From Pedobacter paludis (GTDB lineage Bacteria; Bacteroidota; Bacteroidia; Sphingobacteriales; Sphingobacteriaceae): a stretch of DNA of 64,000 nt. How positions within the stretch are numbered: the first letter of the stretch is position 1; each line of letters begins with the position of its first letter. Shown piece after piece: positions 32,161-41,139 of this stretch. The notes beneath the pieces are model-generated. The model was not told the DNA's origin and made no database searches. It saw only the letters and a list, made by a program, of their open reading frames with translations. Both the position numbers and the translations under genes were made by a program. Where the stretch lies: positions 62,001 to 126,000 of the forward strand of contig NZ_QGNY01000009.1 in NCBI RefSeq assembly GCF_003173575.1, given 5' to 3'.

Positions 32161-34194
32161 TTATTTAACCGGACCAATTTTATACAAACCAGCATTTTCA
32201 CCATCAAGATGAATTTTCGTATCCATATTAAAATCGATTTTTTTCTGATCAAATACTTCAGTTGCTTGGTATTTTCCTAACGGAATATCCAGTCGTTTAA
32301 AATCCAAACTTAAATCAAAATCCTTTTTTGAAAAATTAAATACAGCAAGATAATAATACGATTCAATTTTCCGGATGAAGAGATTGTTCGTTTTATCTTC
32401 GGTATTACCATCAACAGGGCGAAAAGCTTTTCCATTCTTCACAATCCTTAAAAATTCTGGGTTGCTAAATAACTTTTTGGCTGTGCCGTTCCATGGTCCA
32501 TTCATAGAGAAATCATCTCCAAGAATGAGCGATCCGGTAATTACTGCTGAAAGCAACCTTGCCTTATTTTCGCCAAAACTTTCCTTTGCAAAAACTACGT
32601 GATCGGCATCGATATAATCGTAAAGATAGGTTTGCCACCAACCATAATTAACGCTATTAAGCGTGTATTGAGTATCCTTAATCGTTTTCCATGCATCACA
32701 GGCAATTCTTCTCATATGTACATAACGTCCTGAAGCCAAATTCGGTGAAATTGCTGCATAAACCAGCATTTCGCCATTAAGTTGCTTAAGCAGATATTCC
32801 ATTCCCGAGGCATAGGCCTGCATGCCGGTTTTCACTTTTGGATCGTAGAAGGAGGTTGATTCGACAGCGGCATGCCCTAAGAAATCGATTTTAATCATTT
32901 TAAAACCCATTTCTTTAAGCTTTTTGATTACCAAATCAATTCTTTTCCTTGTGCCGGGATGTGTTGGATCCAATGCTCGAGCACCATCAAAATCATGGTA
33001 ACCTTTGCCTACTTTAGTCCACATTTCTCCAAAGGTATATTTAGAACCTTCCGCCCTTCGGTTTGGCCCCGATCCAGATCCCCAATCGGTAAATGGCGCC
33101 CAATATGCACCGGGCTTTAAGCCTTTTCGTCTGCAATAATCGGTAAAGGCTTTCAGTTGGGTATAATCTCCCTCATAACCGCCTTTAATCATATTATCCC
33201 AAAAAGAATCTAAATCGATATAAGCTATGCCTTCATTACGAAAATTTTTAAGACTATCGGCAAAGAAATCAACCACTTTGGTGGTATTTTCATAATTGAT
33301 TTTTCCCTGTAAAACACCCCAGCTGTTCCAGCCAACAGGTGTTCCTTCTCTCCATTTAAATACAATTGGAGGCTCGGCCAAACGGTTTGCTTTTGCATAA
33401 GTTTCTAAACCTGTTCGCCAGTCTGCAAATAAGCCAAAAAACATTTTTGAAGATTTAATGCTATTTCCAGTTAAGGAGGCGTGTTCAATTTGATCTCTGG
33501 TAACCTCTTTTGAGGTATATCCAGACCAGATTTTTAATCGTCTTTTATCCTTCTTCTGTGTTATTTCTACTGCAGACTTCCATATTTTGTGTTCAATGGA
33601 ACCCGCTATTATTCCCGCTCTTGATGCATCATCGTAAACGGCACTAACTTCCGAAGAAATATTTTCTACACCATTGGTTAACTTTTTTGCATTGTATTTA
33701 ATAAAGGTATCGTTATCGAATGGTACGAATAATGTTCTTGGGTCTTGCTCTAAACCATTATTTATTAATCTTGCATCCATCGGAACTAAATAATTACTTT
33801 CCAAATTTTGACCGACAATCTCTAATTGCAACATTATTACTTCAGACTTTGGATGGGTACAAAACGTAAGTTTCATGGTTGGGAGACCTTTTTTCTCCAT
33901 CGAAATTATGTGCTTAATGCCTTTACCAAATTCATCTGAAACCGGAATTTTTTTATAAACCCGTTGCGCATATTCTTTCGAACTGATAAAAATGCCATGA
34001 TTTTTAAAAGAAGTAAATGCATTGGTTAAAATCTCCTTTTTCCCTTGAACAATCGAATAGGTGCCGATATTTAAATCATAAATAACTTTTTTGTTAACGC
34101 CAAAGTTGATGATGACTTGAGGGATTATTTTGCTGGCATAACATTCGCCAAGGCACAAAAAGATGAGAAAAAAAACAAAAAATCGCAGTTTCAT
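32161..34194 (-). CDS. Exported alpha-galactosidase (GH27/GH36 clan D)
   Basis: 677 residues, signal peptide (1-20, KLRFFVFFLIFLCLGECYA). An N-terminal beta-sandwich (about 21-270) leads into a clan GH-D barrel: TPVGWNSWGVLQG, AYIDLDSFWDN, GLKPGAYWAPFTDWG, and nucleophile D437 (FKMIKIDFLGH), with D500 (ACDAWKTI) the candidate acid/base. It would release terminal alpha-galactose in the periplasm. Upstream (34195-34441) has the beta-galactosidase terminator, so it has its own promoter. Its stop is 1 bp from the convergent deaminase gene. Alpha-N-acetylgalactosaminidase activity is possible in this clan. Confidence 0.85.
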   Translation of the reverse strand: MKLRFFVFFLIFLCLGECYASKIIPQVIINFGVNKKVIYDLNIGTYSIVQGKKEILTNAFTSFKNHGIFISSKEYAQRVYKKIPVSDEFGKGIKHIISMEKKGLPTMKLTFCTHPKSEVIMLQLEIVGQNLESNYLVPMDARLINNGLEQDPRTLFVPFDNDTFIKYNAKKLTNGVENISSEVSAVYDDASRAGIIAGSIEHKIWKSAVEITQKKDKRRLKIWSGYTSKEVTRDQIEHASLTGNSIKSSKMFFGLFADWRTGLETYAKANRLAEPPIVFKWREGTPVGWNSWGVLQGKINYENTTKVVDFFADSLKNFRNEGIAYIDLDSFWDNMIKGGYEGDYTQLKAFTDYCRRKGLKPGAYWAPFTDWGSGSGPNRRAEGSKYTFGEMWTKVGKGYHDFDGARALDPTHPGTRKRIDLVIKKLKEMGFKMIKIDFLGHAAVESTSFYDPKVKTGMQAYASGMEYLLKQLNGEMLVYAAISPNLASGRYVHMRRIACDAWKTIKDTQYTLNSVNYGWWQTYLYDYIDADHVVFAKESFGENKARLLSAVITGSLILGDDFSMNGPWNGTAKKLFSNPEFLRIVKNGKAFRPVDGNTEDKTNNLFIRKIESYYYLAVFNFSKKDFDLSLDFKRLDIPLGKYQATEVFDQKKIDFNMDTKIHLDGENAGLYKIGPVK

Positions 34195-34276
34195 GGGCAT
34201 TTGATTAGTCCTTAAATATAGGTTTTTCAAATATTTTAACTGTCGGTTTTACAATTAATATTTTTAGTTAAGAAGT

Positions 34277-34345
34277 TTGTTTCGGTACGTGGAGACACGA
34301 ACCGAGGCCTTAGTTCATGAAGACACGAACCGGAATATTAGCTTG
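34277..34345. repeat. Repeated GACACGAACC words upstream of the alpha-galactosidase gene
   Basis: GGAGACACGAACC and GAAGACACGAACC recur at about 34291-34333, and GGAGACACGACC occurs near 25744. They look like remnants of a dispersed element. A 76-codon frame through them is rejected. Confidence 0.4.
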
Positions 34346-34400
34346 ATAAGCCATGGTTCGTTTCCTTACGGATCATTAATTATATATTTATTAATCTTAA

Positions 34401-34433
34401 ATAAAAAAGCCCAAATGTTTAGATTTGGGCTTA
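34401..34433 (-). terminator. Rho-independent terminator of the beta-galactosidase gene
   Basis: AAGCCCAAAT (34408-34417) and ATTTGGGCTT (34423-34432). On the minus strand the stem is followed by TTTTTTAT, 9 bp after the stop codon. Transcription is therefore expected to end between the beta- and alpha-galactosidase genes. Confidence 0.88.
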
Positions 34434-34441
34434 GCATTGTA

Positions 34442-37400
34442 TTATTTGATGGGCTTAATCCAATAACTGTATTCTTGATTTTTAAAGGGAATCTGGTATT
34501 CTTTTAGTGGCAAAGACCCCCAACTATCTATTCCCTGAACTCCTAGCTGAAGTAAATCGACATGTAGATAAATTTTATCTCTAGCAACAAGTTCACCAGA
34601 ATGGTATTGTTTTTTCTCTGCCTCAGGATCTAAATCTTCTATTGAATAAGGTAACGCAGAGAAACTTAACAAACTATCCACATATTCAATTTTTATTCCT
34701 TTTCCCTTAGCATTTGTAAAATTTACCCAACGCACTTCCGTTTTGTTCCCACTTTCCTGTGGACGTGCATAGGCGAAATATTGGTCTTTAATATTTTGTT
34801 TGTAAGTACCAATTAATGAGGCTGTTTTTCTATCCCAATAATTTTCTCCCGGCCCACGGCCATACCATTGAATTGTATTGAAATTTTTATTCAATTCGAT
34901 ATCGTTTCCAATTCTCATCATTACATTGTATTTACCATTTACAGCTATAAACTTATTTACAACCCTAATCGATCCATCTGGTTTGATATCAAAAGTCTGT
35001 TCCGTTTCTGCATCGCCACCTAATAATTTGGAACGAATGGTTAATTTATAGTTGCTGTTTTCAGTTAAAGCCGTAGAAACATTTATAATTTGGTTATTTG
35101 TAGTATAAACATTCCGCCACATTCTTAACGAAGTGTTCAAACCTGCTCCAATATCGTTATCAGTTGGTGCTCTGTAAAAACCAGGTTGAGGACCGTTCAT
35201 AAGTAACTCCTCTCCTTTTAACTTGTAACTACTGATCAAGCCCTTTTTCAAATCAAAAGCAACGCTGAAATCCTTTCCTGTGACTACAGCTTTATCTGCC
35301 GATTTCTCTTCCTTTAATTGTCCCGATTTAATTTCGGAAATATATTTCGGAGCTGTTCCAGTATAAGCAAATTGTTCTGTTGCTATTTCGTAGCCTTTTT
35401 CTAAAAACGGCTCTTCAGTTTTGAGTTGATATCTAAGCGTTAAAAAGTATTCTTTACCGGTTTTGGATTTGGTTTTAACAGGCAATGTTAAAGTTGTACT
35501 TTGGCGGGGATCAGCTTTTAATTCAGCAACAATTCCACTTTCAACAACCTTTCCATCTTCCAATAATTGCCAGTTTAACTTTACATTATCCATATTCCTA
35601 AAGAAATAACTGTTGTTTATACTTACTTGGTTATTGCCCATATAGGCTGTTTTAACATACTGATAAACCTTTTTCGCCTCGATAGCCATAGGTGTTAAGC
35701 CGCGATAAGCCGTAACCACGCCTTTAACACAAAAATTATTATCGCTAAAATTTTCGTCAACCGGCCCAGATAAAGGAAAATCGCCACCATAAGCCAAAAT
35801 GCGTTTTCCATTTTTTACGGTATCTATTCCCTGATCAATCCATTCCCAGATAAAACCACCTTGAAGTTTTGGATTGTTTTCAATCGCATCCCAATATTCC
35901 TTAAAATTCCCCAGACTATTGCCCATAATGTGTGCGTATTCGCTCATTATCAATGGCCGCTCGTTTTTACCTTTCGAATATTTTATAAGCCAGTTTGGAT
36001 CAGGATACTGAGGAACAATCATATCGGTATTAAAGTCATTTTCAGCTCGTTCGTATTGTACTGGGCGGATATCTTTTTTCTTCAACCACTTGTGAGCTTC
36101 ATAAAAATTAACACCGTTTCCGGCTTCGTTCCCTAAAGACCATGTAATGATTGATGCATGGTTTTTATCCCTTTCGTACATTCTTTGAATCCGCTCCAAG
36201 TGTGGAATTCTCCATTGTTTATCATTTGCAAAAGTGGTTTCCAAGCTATAATAACGGCCATGGGATTCTATATTGGCTTCATCAATTACATACAATCCGT
36301 ATTCATCACAAAGTTCCATCCAATAAGGGTCTGGCGGATAATGTGAATGACGAACCGCGTTTACATTGAGCTTTTTCATCATTTCCATATCTTTCCGCAT
36401 ATCTTCATGTGTGAGGGTATGTCCTTGAGTGGGATTATGCTCATGCCGATTTACACCTTTTAAAAAGATCCGCTTGCCATTAACCAATAAATCGCTCCCT
36501 TTAATTTCTACAGAACGAAAACCGATCCGCTGTGGAATAACTTCGATAATATTTTCGTTTTTATCTTTGAGTGTGAGGTATAAAGTATAGAGATATGGTT
36601 TTTCTGCCGACCAAGTGTTTACATTACTAATCTGTGTTTTAAAAGATAAATCTGTTTTATAGTTACCCAGCACTTTTTGCATTCCGGCAGCATCTTTCCA
36701 AACGGTTGTTCCCTTTGCATCTACCAAATCAACCGCTACATAAAAGCTATCCGGGCGACTATGATTTGTGCGTTGATCAATTTTATAATTATCAACTGAA
36801 AGCTCTACATTAAGTAATCCGTTGGTATAAGTTTGATCTAAGTTTGCAATTGTCTTAAAATCGCGGATATCGAGTTTTGGTGTTGAATACAAATATACAT
36901 CTCGCTCTATTCCCGAAATTCGCCACATGTCCTGGCATTCCAGATAACTTCCATCGCTCCAGCGATAAACCTGCAGCGCAATTATATTTTCTCCTGGCTT
37001 AACATATTTGGTTACATCAAATTCAGCAGCAAGCTTACTATCTTCACTGTATCCTACTTTTTTACCGTTAACCCAAATAAAAAATGCAGATTTTACCGCA
37101 CCCAAACTGATAAAGACTTGTCTGTTTTTCCAAGAAGCAGGAATATTAATTTTCTTACGGTAAGAGCCAACAGGGTTATTATCTTCTGGAATATCGAAGG
37201 GAGGATTCATTCTATTTCCCGTTAATTGCCTTCCGGCAAATTCGTAAGGCTGATTTACATAAATTGGTGTTCCATAACCATTAAGTTCCCAGTTTGCGGG
37301 CACTTTAAAGTTATCCCACTTTTCGTCATTAAAATCGGTTTTATAAAAATCCATAGGTCTTTTACGCGGATCTTTAACCCAATTGAATTTCCAGGTTCCG

Positions 37401-37603
37401 TTTAACGACAAAAAATAATCAGACTTTTCTTTTGCTCTTTCATTGGCCAGTTCGCGGTTTTCGAAGGCAAAAGCCGATGCCCTCATGGGCATTCTATTTA
37501 AAGAAACCACTTCGGGCGTTTGCAATTCTGATGGTAATTGTTGCGCATCTGCAGTACAGAAAAACAATATTGGCATCAATAAAATTATGGTTAGTTTTTT
37601 CAT
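34442..37603 (-). CDS. Exported beta-galactosidase (GH2)
   Basis: 1053 residues. Signal peptide (1-20, ends TADAQ). GH2 domains in order: sugar-binding (about 45-235), Ig-like (245-360), TIM barrel (365-670), and beta-galactosidase small chain. Acid/base E493 (SLGNEAGNG) and nucleophile E555 (LIMSEYAHIMGNS) are in place. It would cleave beta-galactosides outside the inner membrane, unlike cytoplasmic E. coli LacZ. A CAAACGTTTG palindrome 122 bp upstream (37725-37734) recurs before the GH109 gene, and a half-like GCGTTTGA lies at 37674-37681. Terminates before the alpha-galactosidase gene. Confidence 0.92.
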   Translation of the reverse strand: MKKLTIILLMPILFFCTADAQQLPSELQTPEVVSLNRMPMRASAFAFENRELANERAKEKSDYFLSLNGTWKFNWVKDPRKRPMDFYKTDFNDEKWDNFKVPANWELNGYGTPIYVNQPYEFAGRQLTGNRMNPPFDIPEDNNPVGSYRKKINIPASWKNRQVFISLGAVKSAFFIWVNGKKVGYSEDSKLAAEFDVTKYVKPGENIIALQVYRWSDGSYLECQDMWRISGIERDVYLYSTPKLDIRDFKTIANLDQTYTNGLLNVELSVDNYKIDQRTNHSRPDSFYVAVDLVDAKGTTVWKDAAGMQKVLGNYKTDLSFKTQISNVNTWSAEKPYLYTLYLTLKDKNENIIEVIPQRIGFRSVEIKGSDLLVNGKRIFLKGVNRHEHNPTQGHTLTHEDMRKDMEMMKKLNVNAVRHSHYPPDPYWMELCDEYGLYVIDEANIESHGRYYSLETTFANDKQWRIPHLERIQRMYERDKNHASIITWSLGNEAGNGVNFYEAHKWLKKKDIRPVQYERAENDFNTDMIVPQYPDPNWLIKYSKGKNERPLIMSEYAHIMGNSLGNFKEYWDAIENNPKLQGGFIWEWIDQGIDTVKNGKRILAYGGDFPLSGPVDENFSDNNFCVKGVVTAYRGLTPMAIEAKKVYQYVKTAYMGNNQVSINNSYFFRNMDNVKLNWQLLEDGKVVESGIVAELKADPRQSTTLTLPVKTKSKTGKEYFLTLRYQLKTEEPFLEKGYEIATEQFAYTGTAPKYISEIKSGQLKEEKSADKAVVTGKDFSVAFDLKKGLISSYKLKGEELLMNGPQPGFYRAPTDNDIGAGLNTSLRMWRNVYTTNNQIINVSTALTENSNYKLTIRSKLLGGDAETEQTFDIKPDGSIRVVNKFIAVNGKYNVMMRIGNDIELNKNFNTIQWYGRGPGENYWDRKTASLIGTYKQNIKDQYFAYARPQESGNKTEVRWVNFTNAKGKGIKIEYVDSLLSFSALPYSIEDLDPEAEKKQYHSGELVARDKIYLHVDLLQLGVQGIDSWGSLPLKEYQIPFKNQEYSYWIKPIK

Positions 37604-37724
37604 TTGTGTGGTTGTAGGTTTTGGGCTAAATAGACTTTGAAAATATTCTAAATTCTCCCTGATAATTCTGTAAGCGTTTGATTAGAAAAATCTTATAATT
37701 CTTCCACTCTTAACAAACTGAACG

Positions 37725-37734
37725 CAAACGTTTG
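37725..37734. promoter_or_regulatory. Candidate LacI-family operator, beta-galactosidase promoter
   Basis: Perfect palindrome CAAACGTTTG within AACGCAAACGTTTGTTTTG, centred about 126 bp upstream of the beta-galactosidase ATG. The core is that of LacI-family operators (compare PurR ACGCAAACGTTTNCGT). The same core with CGC on the left occurs at 40370-40381. Confidence 0.55.
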
Positions 37735-37749
37735 TTTTGCTTGTTTCAA

Positions 37750-38814
37750 TTAATTAATTTTAATTTCCATGCCATCAATCGTTTCCCTGAAATTCTGCTC
37801 AGAAAGGATATATTGTTTTAAAAGGGCAATCTGGTTCCTTGCTCTTGATAAATTATGATCGGGATAAGATGTTTGGTAATACACATCGCCATTTAAAAAA
37901 TCTGTTAAAAACCGAACTGCCTGCATATAAATCATAAACTTGCCACCGTAAATAAAAAGATCCTTCTCTAATGGTGTTAGTATTCCATCCATTTCTTCCA
38001 TGTAACCCTTGTAAATTGAAGTAAAAATTTCTTCACGGATGTTCACTTTTTGTACATCTTGTTCTTCTTCATTGGCCTCAGACAAATAAGTGCGCATCAT
38101 ATCGCCTACATCACTAATAAAATAACCTGGCATTACGGTATCCAAATCAATTACGCATAAACCCTCATCGTTATCATCTAGTAAAACATTATTAATTTTA
38201 GTATCGTGATGGGTAACTCTTAATGGAATTTCTCTTTTCTTTTTAATTTCGGCATACTTTTCAGAAATATCCATATGGAGAATAATTTCCTTAATCTCAT
38301 TATTTGCAAGATTAAAGCGCTCTTTATTTCCGTTCTGAATGGCTTCTTTAAACTGCTCTACCCTAAGCGAAAGGTTATGAAAATCGGGCAAAGTGTAGCC
38401 TAGTTTTTTTGGATCAAAATCGTTTAACAATCGGGTAAATTTACCAAACTGCTTTGCCGCATGATAAGCCTGATCCGCATTTGTAACGTTATCTATCGTA
38501 TGCGAATTTTTTACAAATGGCAACATCCTGTAATATTCACCAGCATCAATTACCACCGTTTTATAATCTAATGTGGCCAATGGCGCTGCGAACAAATAAT
38601 CCGGAACGGTTTCCTCAAGATATTTTTTAATGTGGTATAGGTTATCATCAATCTTTTCGGGATTTTTAAACACGCTATTGTTTATCCTTTGCAAAATGTA
38701 CTCAGCGTCTGCTAAGGAAACTTTCCATGTGTGATTAATCAAACCAGAACCAAAGGGTTCGATTAGACATTGATCAGCATCCAAGCCGTAAGAATTTAGA
38801 ATATTTTGAAACAT
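37750..38814 (-). CDS. NahK-like sugar 1-kinase (aminoglycoside phosphotransferase fold)
   Basis: 354-residue cytoplasmic kinase. Brenner-type motif THHDTKINNVLLDD (201-214) supplies catalytic D204, and VIDLDTVMPG (221-230) supplies metal-binding D223/D225. Overall it resembles N-acetylhexosamine 1-kinase NahK/LnpB of Bifidobacterium and its Bacteroidota relatives, which phosphorylate GlcNAc/GalNAc at C1. Following a GH109-type gene on the same strand, it may phosphorylate the liberated GalNAc, or galactose. The ATG lies 18 bp after an intercistronic stem-loop. Other small-molecule kinases cannot be excluded. Confidence 0.75.
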   Translation of the reverse strand: MFQNILNSYGLDADQCLIEPFGSGLINHTWKVSLADAEYILQRINNSVFKNPEKIDDNLYHIKKYLEETVPDYLFAAPLATLDYKTVVIDAGEYYRMLPFVKNSHTIDNVTNADQAYHAAKQFGKFTRLLNDFDPKKLGYTLPDFHNLSLRVEQFKEAIQNGNKERFNLANNEIKEIILHMDISEKYAEIKKKREIPLRVTHHDTKINNVLLDDNDEGLCVIDLDTVMPGYFISDVGDMMRTYLSEANEEEQDVQKVNIREEIFTSIYKGYMEEMDGILTPLEKDLFIYGGKFMIYMQAVRFLTDFLNGDVYYQTSYPDHNLSRARNQIALLKQYILSEQNFRETIDGMEIKIN

Positions 38815-38831
38815 AAAATGAGCTGAAAATT

Positions 38832-38872
38832 GTAATCCATTTTCGATTTTAAACTTTCGAAAAATGGATTAC
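38832..38872. repeat. Intercistronic stem-loop between GH109 and kinase genes
   Basis: GTAATCCATTTTCGA (38832-38846) and TCGAAAAATGGATTAC (38857-38872) pair over 15 of 16 positions, 10-nt loop. It is transcribed on the minus strand ahead of the kinase ATG and has no T-tract, so it looks like an RNA-stability or translation-control element rather than a terminator. Confidence 0.8.
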
Positions 38873-38909
38873 CATAATTAATAATAGGGTTTAAATCGTT
38901 GTTTTTTGA

Positions 38910-40259
38910 TTAAAAACCGCTATCATCTAAAGCGAAAGTATTTTTGCGCTCCTTCCACTTTCCTTTTGTAAAATCTGGGAATTCCTGTGGCTTATTGCCT
39001 TCCTTTAATGATTTTGTAGAAAGTGGTGCAATAACGCTCATCGTTACCGAATCATAAACATCAATTGGTGTTTGCTTTTTTTGCTTAACCGCTTGGATAA
39101 ATCCGTTAAACACAAACCAATCCATGCCACCATGCCCTGCGCCAACAGCTTCCTTTTCGTATTTTTTCCAAAGTGGATGATCGTATTTTTCGAACCATTC
39201 TTTTACTGGTTCCCAGGCATCATCGTTTTTAGCCTGTTTTTCAATATAGATAGATTTGTTTACATCCATCCAAATGCCATCGGTTCCCTGCACCCTAAAA
39301 CCAATAGAATATGGCCTAGGCAAGTGAGTATCATGACTTAAAAGTACTGTTTCGCCATTTGCGCAGTTAATTAGTGTGGTGGTTACATCGCCGTTTTTAT
39401 AATTTAATTTGGCATTGGGATGGCCAGGTGCTTGTTCCTCTACATATTTAGACAAACCTCGTGCTTTAGAACTAAAAGAAACCAAATTTGTGAAACGATT
39501 TCCTCTATTGATATCTGCATATTGCATAATCGGGCCAGCACCGTGAGTTGGATATAAATCACCATCACGATCGATGTTAAATTGAGTTCTCCATTGTGCT
39601 TCACTGATCGCCTTTTCGCCATATTCTACACCACCACCATAATATTGTTTGCCATCATTAAATAGCACATTCCTCAGGTTATGCTGATAACCACCTTCTA
39701 GATGGATCAATTCTCCAAAAAGTCCTTTTCTTACCATGTTTAAGGCTGCCATAACATCGCGTCTGTAGCAAACGTTTTCAAGCGTCATATAAGGCATGCC
39801 TGTTTTTTCCGAAGTGTTTACAATATCCCAATGATCTGCAACAGTAAGTCCGGCAATAACCTCGCATCCTACATATTTACCGGCATTCATGGCATAAATT
39901 GCCTGGTCTTTATGAAACTGCCAAGGTGTTGCAATAATTACGGCGTCGATATCTTTTCTATCCAAGAGCTTTTTATAGGCATCGGCGCCCCCAGTATATT
40001 CTGTTGCTGCAGGGCGACCTTTTTTTGACAGAAATGATCTACATATTTTTAATGAGCTTTCTTGTGTATCGCAAATGGCTACAATTTCTACATCATCGCG
40101 AAGTGCACCTTCAGAGATATGGCTCATGCCTCTCGCACCTACGCCTATATAGCCTAATCGTACTTTTCCGGTTTCTGATGCAAAAAGACTTCCCGTTGGT
40201 AAAATGGTAAATGCGGTTGCAGCCATTGCGCCATTCTTAATAAAATCTCTACGTTCCAT
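38910..40259 (-). CDS. GH109-type NAD-dependent glycosidase (Gfo/Idh/MocA fold)
   Basis: 449 residues with a twin-arginine leader (RRDFIKNGAMAATAF, cleavage near residue 28). NAD motif GYIGVGARG (36-44), then NVCYRRDVMAALNMVRKGLF, GGYQHNLRNVLFN, YPTHGAGP and VGAGHGGMD, a pattern strongly resembling Elizabethkingia GH109 alpha-N-acetylgalactosaminidase, which uses tightly bound NAD+ in a redox-assisted mechanism. Tat export fits secretion with cofactor bound. It is upstream of the NahK-like kinase on one transcript, consistent with GalNAc release and phosphorylation. CAAACGTTTG lies 113 bp upstream. Other GH109 relatives of unknown substrate exist. Confidence 0.82.
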   Translation of the reverse strand: MERRDFIKNGAMAATAFTILPTGSLFASETGKVRLGYIGVGARGMSHISEGALRDDVEIVAICDTQESSLKICRSFLSKKGRPAATEYTGGADAYKKLLDRKDIDAVIIATPWQFHKDQAIYAMNAGKYVGCEVIAGLTVADHWDIVNTSEKTGMPYMTLENVCYRRDVMAALNMVRKGLFGELIHLEGGYQHNLRNVLFNDGKQYYGGGVEYGEKAISEAQWRTQFNIDRDGDLYPTHGAGPIMQYADINRGNRFTNLVSFSSKARGLSKYVEEQAPGHPNAKLNYKNGDVTTTLINCANGETVLLSHDTHLPRPYSIGFRVQGTDGIWMDVNKSIYIEKQAKNDDAWEPVKEWFEKYDHPLWKKYEKEAVGAGHGGMDWFVFNGFIQAVKQKKQTPIDVYDSVTMSVIAPLSTKSLKEGNKPQEFPDFTKGKWKERKNTFALDDSGF

Positions 40260-40371
40260 TGTGTGTTTAGTTTTGGTTTTTGTTGGTTGATCTTAGTTTT
40301 AAAAATATCTATCTGATACTCGAAAGCTAAAATTAGCGCAATGGATCTGCTTTAGAAATTATAACACTGCG

Positions 40372-40381
40372 CAAACGTTTG
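40372..40381. promoter_or_regulatory. Candidate LacI-family operator, GH109 promoter
   Basis: CAAACGTTTG within CTGCGCAAACGTTTGAGTAA, centred about 117 bp upstream of the GH109 ATG. It is identical in its 10-bp core, and in the CGC to its left, to the palindrome before the beta-galactosidase gene. Confidence 0.55.
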
Positions 40382-40433
40382 AGTAAAACGAACGGCGTAA
40401 AATGAGATCATCGTAAGCGGTTAAAATGACTTC

Positions 40434-41139
40434 GAGGGCAATTCCCCTCTCTCAAAGGGGTGGTCGCAGACTGGGGTATTATTTAACTTCAATATTCTAA
40501 GTTAACCACCCAGCTTAGGTGAGCTAAGGTCTCTTAGGTGGTAAAAATTTAATAGGGCTAACTCACCATATAAGAAATGTAAGAACATATAAGTGTCAGC
40601 ATCCTACAACACCCCGCCTTACAGGCACCCCCTCTGGAAGAGGGGAATTACAAATAGCCTAAAACTTTGAGGGGACAATTCCCCTATCTCAGAAGGGTGG
40701 TCGCAGACCGGGGTGTTATTTAACTCCAATATTTTAAGTTAACCACCCAGCTTAGGTGAGCTAAGGTGTCTTAGGTGGTAAAAATTTTATAGTGCTAATC
40801 TCAGCATATAAGAAATGTAAGTAAATATAAGTGTCAGCATCCTAAAACACCCCTCCTTACAGGCACTCCTCTGGAAGAGGAGAATGACAAATAGTCTAAA
40901 CCTTTGAGAGGCAATTCCCTTCTCTTAGAGGGGTAGTCGCAGACCGGGGTGTTACTAACACCAATATTCTAAGTTAACCACCCAGCTTGGGCGAGCTAAG
41001 GTGCCTTAGATGGTAAAAATTTTATAGTGCTAAACTCACCATATAAGAAATGTAAGTACATATACGTGTCAGCATCCTAAAACACCCTGCCTTACAGGCA
41101 CCCCCCTCTTTAAGAGTGGAATGCAATAGCCTAAAAATT
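40434..41139. repeat. Three tandem copies of a ~236-bp composite repeat
   Basis: Copies begin at 40434, 40669 and 40906 (periods 235 and 237 bp) and run without spacers to 41139, the last cut short. Each holds an AATTCCCCT...GGGGTGGTCGCAGAC arm, TCTAAGTTAACCACCCAGCT, TTAGGTGGTAAAAATTT, a conserved ATATAAGAAATGTAAG, then AACACCCC...CCTTACAGGCACC and an AGAGGGGAATT end. The AACACCCC...GAATT part of one copy and the AATTCC...GGGGTGTT part of the next are imperfect inverted arms. A solitary half occurs at 1931-1980. Confidence 0.9.

Larger units (their letters stand above)
40260..41139. other. 880-bp gap between the GH109 and GH43 genes
   Basis: The GH109 promoter/operator region (40260-40433) is followed by a tandem array of three ~236-bp repeats that ends at the stop codon of the first GH43 gene. 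No protein-coding frame was accepted. Confidence 0.8.

Noticed and set aside
34277..34507. 76-codon frame between the two galactosidase genes
   Set aside because: It crosses the beta-galactosidase terminator and the GACACGAACC repeats and enters the antisense of the beta-galactosidase gene.
40434..41139. CRISPR array interpretation of the tandem repeats
   Set aside because: Units are ~236 bp, contiguous and without spacers, and there is no cas gene nearby.
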